DNA of 41,393 nucleotides from an uncultured Bacilli bacterium (GTDB lineage Bacteria; Bacillota_I; Bacilli_A; RFN20; CAG-826): contig CALVYH010000008.1 of the NCBI GenBank assembly GCA_944372115.1, positions 1 to 41,393 on the forward strand. The letters run 5' to 3'. Positions 18,140 to 26,409 of this stretch are shown here, piece after piece. The notes beneath the pieces were generated by a model that was given only the letters and a program-made list of their open reading frames with translations, was not told where the DNA came from and made no database searches. The position numbers and the translations under genes were made by a program. The stretch's first letter is position 1. The number at the start of each line of letters is the position of its first letter.

Positions 18140-19645
18140 TTAATCAAGACCAATGCTGTGGTTATACCATTTTTTTACAATATTTCCAGCATTTTTTGAT
18201 ATATCTAAAGTAATATTAACAGCATAAACATTTTCTCTATTTAAAGTTACAAATTCATTATTATTTACACGATTATAGACAACAATTGGTATTGTTTCGT
18301 TAAAAATTGCTAAATAGTCTTTTAATGAACCTATATAAAGTGGATTTAAAATTATTGCGTCATAATTATTTTCGTTATATTTTTCTTTAATAGAGTTCAT
18401 GAATGCTTGATCATTATTGCCATCGCCAACAATTGTATCAACTGTATAGCCTATTTTTTCTAAATAATAAAGCAACGATTTAAATAAACGTTGAGCAATA
18501 GAATCAAAACTTGAATAAGAAGTTAATAATATTTTCTTTCCTTTAACTTCATTATTTACCTCAACTTTTCTCTTTGCATCGATATCATAGTCTTCTATAT
18601 CTTTTCTTAAAACAGTGGCATAATCAGTTAAAATTAAGTTTTTATCAAGGTACGTAAAGTCCAAAGGAACTTTACCGCCATAAAATACATCGACTACAGG
18701 CTTTTTATCTGTAATTAAATTTCCTACTAAAACAGCCGTCAAAAGAGCTTGATCTTCAAAAGGAAATGCAACTGTGCCGTCAAATTCTCCACCCAACATT
18801 TCGTTGAATGCTATTCCGTCGAACCCTAAAATTGGTATACTTGGATTTAAGTTATCTGCTTTGCTGGCGGCAATAGCTAATGAATCGTTATTAGCAATTA
18901 TTAAATCTAGTTTATTTTCGTACTTTATTACCGCATTATGAATTATTTCAGTCGCAACTTTATCACTCCAAGGTATGCCGTTATCATCTACACATAAACC
19001 TATTTTCAAAAGATTTGATTTAAAATTTCCTTCTTTAGCAATTTCATTTATTGCGTCAATCGCGCCTTTAGTCCTTAAATTAGCGTCATAATGTTCTTCT
19101 TGTCCTTTTAAAATAATATAACCTAATTCACCATCATTTAATGCTTCTTTTAGATAATCATTTGCATTTATTTCAGGTATTTTTTCGATTTCGTTTCCGT
19201 AAGGATCAACTTTTATTGTAGTGTATAAAATATCGTTATCTTTATCATAAAAAGTATTTCCACTTTCTTTATTATCAAAACTAGCGAAAACATTGATTTC
19301 TTTTTCCATAGTAGTGTTATATGTATAAGTTTTAGATAAATTATCAAATACTAGATTTTTGTCCTCATAAGAAATGGTTGTTAAGTTATTATCTAAAGAA
19401 AAAGATGTTAAATAATAACCATCATTTGGTACAATTTTAAAACTTATTGATTCCCCAATCTTTGCACTAGCTGCTGAAGGGATAACGTAGCCATTAGTTA
19501 AATCTTCTACATTTATACCGAAGTTCTTATTTTCGTCCTCATCCTCATACTCATTATTATGATTTCCATTAGATGAAAAACACGAAGTTAGTAAAAAAGA
19601 AGTAACTAACGAAATTGAAAAAAATGATATAAATTTATTCTTCAT
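18140..19645 (-). CDS. Sugar-binding lipoprotein with swapped lobes
   Basis: A 501-residue lipoprotein: signal peptide ending LLTSC (lipid-modified Cys22), acidic linker, then a small beta domain (about 43-125) of the Gram-positive surface repeat type (VPNDGYYLTSFSL). The rest is a periplasmic-binding-protein (Peripla_BP_4, MglB-like) fold in reverse order: residues 171-320 match the C-terminal lobe (GYIILKGQEEHYDANLRT, LDLIIANNDSLAIAA, IPILGFDGIA), and 369-495 match the N-terminal lobe (KKILLTSYSSFDSIAQRL, YDAIILNPL, IPIVVYNR). No ABC transporter genes are near, so it may be a sensor or orphan binder. GAGGA lies before the ATG and a TATAAT -10 at 19668-19673. Confidence 0.85.
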   Translation of the reverse strand: MKNKFISFFSISLVTSFLLTSCFSSNGNHNNEYEDEDENKNFGINVEDLTNGYVIPSAASAKIGESISFKIVPNDGYYLTSFSLDNNLTTISYEDKNLVFDNLSKTYTYNTTMEKEINVFASFDNKESGNTFYDKDNDILYTTIKVDPYGNEIEKIPEINANDYLKEALNDGELGYIILKGQEEHYDANLRTKGAIDAINEIAKEGNFKSNLLKIGLCVDDNGIPWSDKVATEIIHNAVIKYENKLDLIIANNDSLAIAASKADNLNPSIPILGFDGIAFNEMLGGEFDGTVAFPFEDQALLTAVLVGNLITDKKPVVDVFYGGKVPLDFTYLDKNLILTDYATVLRKDIEDYDIDAKRKVEVNNEVKGKKILLTSYSSFDSIAQRLFKSLLYYLEKIGYTVDTIVGDGNNDQAFMNSIKEKYNENNYDAIILNPLYIGSLKDYLAIFNETIPIVVYNRVNNNEFVTLNRENVYAVNITLDISKNAGNIVKKWYNHSIGLD

Positions 19646-19667
19646 AAAAGAGTCCTCGATTGCTGTT

Positions 19668-19673
19668 ATTATA
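19668..19673 (-). promoter_or_regulatory. -10 element of the lipoprotein gene
   Basis: TATAAT on the minus strand, 23 bp upstream of the start codon; no convincing -35 hexamer at normal spacing. Confidence 0.5.
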
Positions 19674-19742
19674 ACATAATTTTATGATCAAAATTTTTAA
19701 AACATCTTAATGATAAAATCAGACTTTTATATTAAAAAACTT

Positions 19743-20729
19743 TTATTTTTTATGTTTTTTAATGTTTTTAAATCCAAAATAATAAAAATTAAATAATCTA
19801 TTAGTTAATTTTTCATTATCCAAAACTAATGCTTCACTTCCAAAACGTGAAAAATATTGAAATAGTTGATTTATTGAACACTCAAAATAATATATATCAT
19901 CTTCAATCTTTAATGGTTTAGGTCGATTAATAAAGATTTTAGTAAACATTTTTTGACCCTTTTTAGTTAATCTTATTTTACAGTTAATAATTGGTGAATT
20001 AATAAATTGAGGATCATTTTTATCTAAATCATTATTTATATTATCTTTTAAAGATGATGAAAGTTCATCTTTAAAAGATCTAGATATTCTTAAATCTTTA
20101 AGTTTATATAAATTAATAACATTATAAGAAGTAGAAGTATAATAAATTAAATAGGCAAATTGTCTATCTTTAGAATTAAATATCCCTAAAGGTGATACTT
20201 CATATTTTTCTTCTATATTATTACTTATTATTTTAAAGAATATCTTCTTATTATTTTTAATAGCACTATTAATTAATTCTATTTCTTTTTTAAAGATTAT
20301 TCTTTCTCTTTCATCTTGATTAAGTTTAGCATATTCATTAAATAGTTTTCTTAAATATCCACTTATTGTAAAAATATAAGAATAATTAGAATATTCTATA
20401 TCAACTAAAGCATCATTAGATTCTTTAGTTGATATAAATGTTAACTCATATTCTTTTTTATAATCACTTTCTTCATTTCTTTCTTTAATTTTTAAAATAT
20501 CATTAACTAATTCTTCTTTATTTTTAATATCTTTTAATAATAAAAGAAGATTATCTTCTAATTTATTAATATTAGAATTAATTACTTCATAATAGTTAGA
20601 TATCAAATGATTAATAAATTTATTTTTATTAGTATCTCCATTAGCTTTATAAAATCTAAAAGCATCTATATCATTTAATATAGTTGAATAAGTGTAATAT
20701 GATAACATTACTTTATATTTATTACTCAT
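19743..20729 (-). CDS. RHH-WYL domain transcriptional regulator
   Basis: A 328-residue regulator. The N-terminal 60 residues (YKVMLSYYTYSTILNDIDAF, NKNKFINHLISNYY) look like a ribbon-helix-helix DNA-binding region. Residues about 165-225 form a WYL ligand-sensing domain (KIFFKIIS, EVSPLGIFNSKDRQFAYLI, INLYKLKDLRIS), followed by a WCX-like tail. RHH-WYL proteins occur widely in gut Firmicutes, often as regulators of defence loci. It is divergent from the large structured RNA, sharing a 132-bp intergenic region, so it may control that RNA. No good Shine-Dalgarno site precedes the start. Confidence 0.8.
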   Translation of the reverse strand: MSNKYKVMLSYYTYSTILNDIDAFRFYKANGDTNKNKFINHLISNYYEVINSNINKLEDNLLLLLKDIKNKEELVNDILKIKERNEESDYKKEYELTFISTKESNDALVDIEYSNYSYIFTISGYLRKLFNEYAKLNQDERERIIFKKEIELINSAIKNNKKIFFKIISNNIEEKYEVSPLGIFNSKDRQFAYLIYYTSTSYNVINLYKLKDLRISRSFKDELSSSLKDNINNDLDKNDPQFINSPIINCKIRLTKKGQKMFTKIFINRPKPLKIEDDIYYFECSINQLFQYFSRFGSEALVLDNEKLTNRLFNFYYFGFKNIKKHKK

Positions 20730-20849
20730 AAGTTTATATTTTATCTACCTTTATTAATAAAATAATAATAAAAAATACGATAATTATCAATATAAATATC
20801 TACTATATAAATAAAAAATAATAGTATATTAATCTTTTATTTTGATGTT

Positions 20850-20855
20850 TATAAT
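20850..20855 (+). promoter_or_regulatory. -10 element of the large structured RNA
   Basis: TATAAT, positioned so that transcription would begin near 20862, at the first paired bases of the RNA. The -35 match is weak. It lies in the region shared with the divergent WYL regulator. Confidence 0.6.
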
Positions 20856-20861
20856 ATCGTT

Positions 20862-21441
20862 GTAACCTGATGAAGTTGGTCTTACAGACCGTCAGGATTC
20901 TTAGAACGTGAGTGGTTTAATAAGGATACTTATTAAATAGCAAATACCTTATATAGAGATATATAAGGAAGGTTTTTGGATTAGCCTTGTTCTAAGAAGT
21001 GCTCTTATTAAATTCTCTAGTTAAGGCAATGAGCGATCCGGATCTATAAGTGGCTATTATCGCTAGCTAAGCCCGCCCTCCTGCAAGTAGTGTGAGAGAC
21101 TACCAAGCAAGTGGCAAATTCAATAAAGATCTCTGAGGTGGCGTTTAAGTAATTAAACTATAAGGATTGCAAACAAATGGTGCGAGTAGCTAAATCCGAC
21201 TCAGCTGCGAAGGGAAAACGAATATATAGTTTTTGTGAAACTACATCCGACGTTTAGTGAAAGTTGCTAGGAAATCTAGCCTAATCTATCAATCTTCTAA
21301 TTTAGAAGATGGAGTTAGTAGTGTATAAGTCGCTCTTATACGCTCGGGCTAACTTCGATTAGTGGCCGAATAAACAAAATTTAATTAAGAGTAAGGCGAA
21401 GGCCTACAAAATAATTTATCCCTACACTAAAGTGTAGGGAT
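20862..21441 (+). ncRNA. Large ornate structured RNA, ROOL-like candidate
   Basis: About 580 nt with no ORF and visibly higher GC than its surroundings. Perfect local helices abound: TTCTTAGAAC (20898-20907) with GTTCTAAGAA (20989-20998); TTTAATAAG-GATA-CTTATTAAA (20916-20937); CCTTATATA-GAGA-TATATAAGG (20947-20968, GNRA loop); GTTTAA-GTAA-TTAAAC; GTATAAG/CTTATAC; GCTAG/CTAGC; and a final 10-bp hairpin at 21418-21441. No RNase P, tmRNA or SRP signatures are seen. Length and multi-helix build fit the ROOL family (about 580 nt, gut and rumen Firmicutes, mobile elements), whose members assemble into RNA cages; OLE (about 610 nt) and GOLLD are alternatives. The family name is my inference; that it is a structured RNA is nearly certain. 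Confidence 0.85.
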
Positions 21442-21510
21442 ATAGAAATTAACTTAAATAGTTTATTAATAATAAAAAACATAATTTATTGGAGGTTTTA
21501 AAAGTATTTT

Positions 21511-22014
21511 ATGACAAACATTATGAATAATGTTGAGATTATGAAAGAATTAAAAAATTTAGCAAGAGAAAAAGATGAAATATTAGGCTATGAAAATAGA
21601 AATAAAGAAACATCTTACGCAGAAAATGAAACACCTTTAAAATCTCCATATGATTATAAAGATGTTAGCGAAAGATTGGAGAGTTTAAATCTTAAAGAAA
21701 GAAAACTTAAATTAGCTTTATTAAAGGCTAATAATGAAATTATTTTAGATGATTACAATATCCCTTTATCAATAGCATTAATCTATCTTGCTCAAGAAAA
21801 TATAAATTTAGAAAGATTAAAAAAATTAGCAAATAAAGATGCTCTTACGAGAACAACATTAATTAGAAGAGCAAATTCGATTGAATATACTAAATTGAAT
21901 TATGAATTAAAAGATGTTAGAAATGATCTTCAAATTGCAAGAAAAAACATTCAAAAACTACAAATGTTAATCGATTTAGCTAACCTCACAAATGAGGTGG
22001 AAGTTGACATTTAG
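21511..22014 (+). CDS. DIP1984/septicolysin-like helical protein
   Basis: A 167-residue, highly helical, charged protein. The C-terminal pattern (LIYLAQENINLERLKKLANKD, then TLIRRANSIEYTKLNYELKDVRNDLQIARKNIQKL) resembles the DIP1984 family, small proteins of unknown function predicted to form coiled coils. The match is by pattern only and the N-terminus differs. GGAGG lies 15 bases before the ATG; a second ATG four codons in is possible. It starts 70 bp after the large RNA with no T-run terminator between, so it might be read through from the RNA promoter. Confidence 0.6.
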   Translation: MTNIMNNVEIMKELKNLAREKDEILGYENRNKETSYAENETPLKSPYDYKDVSERLESLNLKERKLKLALLKANNEIILDDYNIPLSIALIYLAQENINLERLKKLANKDALTRTTLIRRANSIEYTKLNYELKDVRNDLQIARKNIQKLQMLIDLANLTNEVEVDI

Positions 22015-22335
22015 TATGCTTACATAAAACTAGTTTTATATATTTATTTACCTTTTATTTAAATATTTAGAAAATAATATCATTTTACGCAAAATATTTT
22101 ATTGTTATGGTTGGGTTGTTTAAACTTTAATCGTTATAGATATTAGGTTTATTAAGTTAATTAATATTGTTTATAGTTGAAGTTAATAATTCATATTTGA
22201 TGAGTCAAATTGTAATAATTATTGTTTTTTATTTATTTTGAAAAATAAAAACTTTTAAAATAGAAATTATTGAAGTAGAAGGTTATAGATAATTTCTTTT
22301 TTTTATAAAGATTCTTAATTTAAAGGAGATTAAAA
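22015..22335. other. AT-rich intergenic region without gene
   Basis: No gene seen on either strand. A 16-nt palindrome ATAAAACTAGTTTTAT lies near 22024-22039, just after the DIP1984-like gene, and might contribute to transcript ending. Confidence 0.4.
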
Positions 22336-22473
22336 ATGCCAAAGGAATATGTAATTAGCGATTTACATTTTAATCATAAAAATATTCTAGATTACGAAAG
22401 AAATGAATTTAATGATATTAACGATAAATTTTTTCTAATCTTACTAATTAATGAAGATATTTTTTCTTTTTAA
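22336..22473 (+). pseudogene. N-terminal fragment of a phosphoesterase
   Basis: A strong AAAGGAG precedes an ATG that opens 45 codons beginning MPKEYVISDLHFNHKNILDY. ISDLHFNHKNI is the first metal-binding motif of a calcineurin-like phosphoesterase family different from the copies at 17.1 and 28.6 kb. The sequence then diverges and stops; the remaining motifs (GNHE, HGH) are absent. It is a truncated remnant. Confidence 0.65.
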
Positions 22474-22556
22474 TAATGATGTCAAATAAACTTTGGGAAA
22501 TACCTAGATATTAAGTTTGTTTTTAAATATAATTTAGAGAATAAGAGAGTTTAATT

Positions 22557-23906
22557 ATGAAATTTCAAGAAACCGAAACCACAGAACTAAAAAGAAAATT
22601 AACTAAAGATTTTATTAAAGAAGTAGTTGCTTTTTTAAATACTAGAAATGGAATTATTTATGTTGGTGTTGATAATAATGGAGACGTATTGGGTGTTTCG
22701 GATGTTGACAAAACGATGCGAGAAATAAGAGATATTATAAGAGATCAGATTCTTCCAACTACTGAAGGTTTATGCGAAATTGAATCGATGGAAGAAGGTG
22801 AAAAAACAATCATTGTTGTTAAAGTAAATAAAGGCAATAAACTTTATTACATTAAAAAAGAAGGAAGAAGCGCAACTGGTTGTTTTTATCGAGATGGAAC
22901 AACCTGTCCTCCAATGACTGAGTATGAAATAGAAAGAAGATGGAAGTTTTCCCTTGCAACAGAAGATTTATTAAAAGAAACACGAGCTTCATATAGCCCA
23001 TTGTCATTTAGACAGTTAAAAATATTTTACAATGAGGCAGGAATGACTTTAAATGATGATACTTTTGCTACTAATTTAGGGTTGTTTACTAAGAATGGCG
23101 AATATAATAAGATAGCTGAATTACTTTCAGATAAGAATCACGTAGGGTTTATTTATGCTAGATATGATGGAAATGATAAATCAGCTTTTAGTGAGACTGT
23201 TGATTTTGGAAATCAATGTGTTCTTACCGCTGTTGAAAAGTTGATGTATCGATTGGAGGCTGAAAATAGAGGCATTACAGAGATTTCCGCAACTACAAGA
23301 AGCACTAAGACTTTGATTGACATCGATTGTTTAAGAGAAGCCGTTTATAATGCACTTGCTCATAATGATTGGATAAATGGTGGAGTGCCCTCTGTCTATG
23401 TTTACAATAATAGGATAGAAGTTATTTCGTATGGTGGGCTTCCTTTTGGTCAAACCGAAGAAAATTTCTTTAAAGGTATTAGTAAACCTAGAAGTGAAAG
23501 CTTTATTAGAATTTTGAGAGATTTGGATTTTGCGGAAAGAACGGGTCATGGTATTCCTCAAATAATCGCTAAGTATGGTAAGAGAGCTTTTGATATTGCT
23601 GAAAGTTTTATACTGGTTACCTTGTCATATAATTCTGAAGTTATTTCGAAACTTTCGAAGAATGAGCACCTAAATGAGCACCTAAATGAGCACCTAAATG
23701 AGCAACCAAAAATTAGTGCTAACGATAGAGAGAATTTTGTAATACAAATGATTAAAAATAATCCTTATACCACTTATGATGATATTTCCGTGAAGTTAGG
23801 AGTTTCAATTGCAACAGTACGTCGTATATTCTCCTCATTAAAGAAAAAAGGAATAATTATTGGCTCAAGAGAAAATAAGCATGATAAATGGACAATAAAA
23901 GACTGA
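22557..23906 (+). CDS. AlbA_2 (Schlafen-like) DNA-binding/ATPase regulator
   Basis: A 449-residue protein with an AlbA_2 domain at the N-terminus (ETTELKRKLTKDFIKEVVAF, LNTRNGIIYVGVDNNGDVLG), a divergent HATPase_c_4-like region (LREAVYNALAHNDW, RIEVISYGGLPFGQ, RDLDFAERTGHGIPQII) and a C-terminal winged helix (TYDDISVKLGVSIATVRRIF). Such proteins are common in bacterial genomes as putative transcription regulators or defence-linked factors; a precise role is not known. Between the ATPase and winged-helix regions a 12-bp unit repeats in frame (residues NEHLNEHLNEHLNEQ). It ends with TGA, supporting the standard code. Confidence 0.88.
   Translation: MKFQETETTELKRKLTKDFIKEVVAFLNTRNGIIYVGVDNNGDVLGVSDVDKTMREIRDIIRDQILPTTEGLCEIESMEEGEKTIIVVKVNKGNKLYYIKKEGRSATGCFYRDGTTCPPMTEYEIERRWKFSLATEDLLKETRASYSPLSFRQLKIFYNEAGMTLNDDTFATNLGLFTKNGEYNKIAELLSDKNHVGFIYARYDGNDKSAFSETVDFGNQCVLTAVEKLMYRLEAENRGITEISATTRSTKTLIDIDCLREAVYNALAHNDWINGGVPSVYVYNNRIEVISYGGLPFGQTEENFFKGISKPRSESFIRILRDLDFAERTGHGIPQIIAKYGKRAFDIAESFILVTLSYNSEVISKLSKNEHLNEHLNEHLNEQPKISANDRENFVIQMIKNNPYTTYDDISVKLGVSIATVRRIFSSLKKKGIIIGSRENKHDKWTIKD
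23663..23704 (+). repeat. In-frame 12-bp tandem repeat (GAGCACCTAAAT)
   Basis: Three full copies plus a partial fourth encode (NEHL)3NEQ in the linker of the AlbA_2 protein. Gain or loss of units keeps the frame and changes linker length by four residues. Confidence 0.85.
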
Positions 23907-24079
23907 TTTTATTTCTAATTTTAAGTGCAAAAATTTTTAATATTTAAACAAATACATTGCCAAAAAAGGGAACTTTTGGGGAACTTTTATCTATAGTTTA
24001 AACTTTTCTAATTTTTATCAAAATTTCAAAACATCGATAAATATCGTATTTTTCTAAATATCTAAATATTAAGATAGTA

Positions 24080-24493
24080 TTAATTATAAATCCGGCAGAA
24101 GGCACCAAAAGTTAAAAAACATCGAATATTCTCGCGAAATATTCGTTTAGATATATAAAGTAAGGTAGGACATTCGAGTCCTATTTTTTTTATTCTTTCT
24201 TTAGCTTCAACGATATTCCTATAAGTATTTTTAGAAATAATATCTAAAACTTTATCAAATTCTAAAACGCTATATAAAGTTGTTTCACCTAATATTTTAT
24301 TAACAAACCCCTTAGTCACTAATCTATTTAATACATCATATACTAACGATCTAGAAACACCTGATTCTTTAGCTACTTCATAACCATTTAATAGACGAAA
24401 TTTAACTAAAGCAAGATAAACTTTAGCTTCATTTAAAGTAAAGCCAATATTAATTAAAAAGTCATATGATTTATCATTAGACGCTATATTCAT
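24080..24493 (-). pseudogene. Truncated TrmB-like transcriptional regulator
   Basis: The first 110 residues form a TrmB-type winged helix (INIGFTLNEAKVYLALVKF, VSRSLVYDVLNRLVTKGFV) and the start of the usual coiled coil. Normal TrmB proteins have 240-270 residues with a sugar-sensing C-terminal domain; here the frame runs into 25 unrelated residues and stops at 137, so the sensor domain is lost. It may still act as a minimal DNA-binding protein. A -10 TATAAT (24501-24506, minus strand) and a TCGACA -35 at 16-bp spacing lie upstream. Confidence 0.65.
24123..24145. repeat. Inverted repeat CGAATATT/AATATTCG
   Basis: Perfect 8-bp arms around the loop CTCGCGA, in the divergent tail of the TrmB-like fragment. 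May mark the truncation junction or be a hairpin. Confidence 0.5.
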
Positions 24494-24516
24494 TACAACT
24501 ATTATAAAAATTTAAA

Positions 24517-24526
24517 GACAATTGTC
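24517..24526. promoter_or_regulatory. Palindromic operator candidate GACAATTGTC
   Basis: A perfect 10-bp palindrome overlapping the presumed -35 (TCGACA, 24523-24528) of the TrmB-like gene, a position suited to autorepression. Confidence 0.4.
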
Positions 24527-24718
24527 GATAGTGATAATAAATATAACTATAAATATTAATTTTAATATTAATCTTTAAGAATTTACTTTAATTAAATGAT
24601 TCTAATAATCTTATTCAAATAATAAATAATCTAAATCTTTATAATCAATAAGTGGATTTTTACACCAAAAAATTAGTGCTAACAACATGGAGTTCAAGCC
24701 GATAAAGCAAAAGAATCA

Positions 24719-24840
24719 ACCTTTTTAAACATAGAATTTTTATATTTATATAAATTATAAGAATCATTCGCTCTATTAAAAAATACCTTAAAGTTAATAA
24801 GATATGAGTAGAATTATATTTTCAAAATCAAATATTTTTT
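24719..24840 (-). pseudogene. Remnant of a metallophosphatase gene
   Basis: Minus-strand nucleotides align with the 17816-17930 part of the decayed metallophosphatase (the GDLFDRGNDSYNL region): GAATGATTCTTATAAT and CATATCTT are shared, but many stops and indels are present. It is a third, nearly erased copy of this gene. The surrounding 24494-24998 gap otherwise holds only AT-rich sequence. A 16-nt string AAAAATTAGTGCTAAC at about 24665 also occurs in the AlbA_2 gene (about 23708), hinting at a duplicated scrap of that gene. Confidence 0.5.
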
Positions 24841-24948
24841 ATATTTTATTCATTTTGTACCAATTTAGGAACTGTTAATTATTGCGATAGGTTTGAAAGA
24901 AATGAAGCTTTTAAAAGATAATATTAAAGCGAAATGTTTAAATTAAAC

Positions 24949-25000
24949 TGCTAATATATTATCACTTTATTGATATTTTTAGTAGAAAATGCTAATATAT
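24949..25000. promoter_or_regulatory. HipB operator candidate: two TGCTAATATAT direct repeats
   Basis: TGCTAATATAT occurs at 24949-24959 and 24990-25000, 41 bp apart (about four helical turns). The second overlaps the hipB start codon. TA antitoxins of this type repress their own promoter by binding repeated operators. Confidence 0.5.
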
Positions 25001-25295
25001 GAACACTATGAAAAATATATTTGATATAAGTGATTTTGTTTCGGCTTTAACGATAGAAAAAACTACATATGACTTAGTCAATCGATTTGTTAAAAGAAGA
25101 AAAGAGGTGAAACTTTCTCAAAAAAAACTTTCAATAAAATCTGGTGTTTCTTATTCAAGCATTAGAAGATTTGAAAATAGTGGAGAAATATCTTTAACAT
25201 CTCTACTTAAACTAGCTCAAGCAATTGATTGTTTAGAAGATTTTTATGATTTATTCAAAAATCCTAAAATTTTGTCATTGAAGGAGATAAAATGA
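24999..25295 (+). CDS. hipB: HipB-like antitoxin (XRE)
   Basis: A 98-residue XRE protein (KLSQKKLSIKSGVSYSSIRR, then FENSGEISLTSLLKLAQAI), the antitoxin and repressor partner of the HipA-like kinase. Its TGA stop overlaps the ATG of hipA (ATGA), so the two are translationally coupled. The start at 24999 lies inside a repeated motif and lacks a ribosome site; the ATG three codons on (25008) is an alternative. Confidence 0.88.
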   Translation: MNTMKNIFDISDFVSALTIEKTTYDLVNRFVKRRKEVKLSQKKLSIKSGVSYSSIRRFENSGEISLTSLLKLAQAIDCLEDFYDLFKNPKILSLKEIK

Positions 25296-26395
25296 AGATA
25301 AACATAAATAAATTAACTATTAAATATAATAATGAAATTGTAGGTTATTTAGTTCAACTAGATGAAGAAAATATCGCTTTTCAATATAATGATGCTTGGA
25401 TTGAAAAAGGTTTTTCTATTTCGCCTTTCTCCTTACCTTTATCTGATAAAGTCTATATAAATAGAAAAAGAAACTTTGATGGTTTGTATGGTGTTTTTCG
25501 TGATTGTCTTCCAGATGGATGGGGGAGCCTTTTGACGATAAGAGCATTACAAAAAATCGGTGTTGATTATAATAAATTATTACCTCTTACAAAATTATCG
25601 TTGATTAACGAGAGCGGTTTAGGTGGACTTTCTTTCGAGCCGTTTAATCAAATAGAGAAAAATAATATAAATATTGATCTAGATCTTTTATCTAAAAATG
25701 CAAAAGAAATATATGAAGGATCAAATATAAATCAAGATTTTGATACTATTTATAAATTAGGAGGAAGTTCTGGTGGAGCTAGGCCAAAAATTCATTTGAA
25801 AATAGGAGAAGAATGGCGGATTATTAAATTTCCAACTCGTTATGATGGCGATAATATCGGAATAGAAGAATACAACGCCAATAATTTAGCAAAAAAATGT
25901 GGTATTAATGTTAACGAATTTAAACTTTTTGATTCTAATATTTGCCAAGGCTATTTTGCGAGTAAAAGATTTGATAGATTAGCCAATAAAAGAGTTCACG
26001 TTATATCTCTTTCTTCTTTACTCGAAACAACTCATACAATTCCAAACTTAGACTATATTCATTTGTTTGAAGTAATAAATGTAGTATGTATCGATAAAGA
26101 AGAAAATATAAAAGAAGCCTATAAAAGAATGTGTTTTAATGTTTTATACGGGAATAAAGATGATCATGGTAAAAACTTTTCTTTTTTATATGATGAAATT
26201 AAAAAAGGATATGTATTATCACCTGCTTACGACTTAACAAAAACTCCTTTTAAATTAGAACATGAAATGAGCGTTAATGGTAATGGGAAACCAGAAATAA
26301 AAGATTTAAAAGATGTTGGAAAAATAATAAAATTATCTAATCGTTATTGTAATGATGTTATCGAAAATATCCTAAAAATTATAAACAATAGATAG
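25292..26395 (+). CDS. hipA: HipA-like toxin kinase
   Basis: A 367-residue serine/threonine kinase toxin. It has the N-terminal couple_hipA region (DGLYGVFRDCLPDGWG), the glycine-rich GGSSGGARPK segment (157-166), the catalytic NKDDHGKNFS (288-297) and the metal-binding SPAYDL (310-315). HipA kinases phosphorylate translation targets such as glutamyl-tRNA synthetase and halt growth; the target here is not known. AAGGAG lies just upstream inside hipB. The catalytic set is complete, so it is probably active. Confidence 0.92.
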   Translation: MKININKLTIKYNNEIVGYLVQLDEENIAFQYNDAWIEKGFSISPFSLPLSDKVYINRKRNFDGLYGVFRDCLPDGWGSLLTIRALQKIGVDYNKLLPLTKLSLINESGLGGLSFEPFNQIEKNNINIDLDLLSKNAKEIYEGSNINQDFDTIYKLGGSSGGARPKIHLKIGEEWRIIKFPTRYDGDNIGIEEYNANNLAKKCGINVNEFKLFDSNICQGYFASKRFDRLANKRVHVISLSSLLETTHTIPNLDYIHLFEVINVVCIDKEENIKEAYKRMCFNVLYGNKDDHGKNFSFLYDEIKKGYVLSPAYDLTKTPFKLEHEMSVNGNGKPEIKDLKDVGKIIKLSNRYCNDVIENILKIINNR

Positions 26396-26409
26396 AGTTT
26401 TTAATAAGA

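Noticed and set aside
20862-21441. Group II or group I intron, RNase P RNA or tmRNA.
   Set aside because: No domain V, no intron-encoded protein, no GAGGAAAGTCC or other RNase P core, no tmRNA termini.
21418-21441. Strong hairpin as rho-independent terminator of the large RNA.
   Set aside because: There is no T-run after the stem, so termination here is not supported; kept as a structural helix.
24166-24183. T-arm-like sequence TAGGACATTCGAGTCCTA suggested a second tRNA or att copy.
   Set aside because: No other tRNA arms nearby and no match to the left-end T-arm sequence beyond the generic TTCRA.
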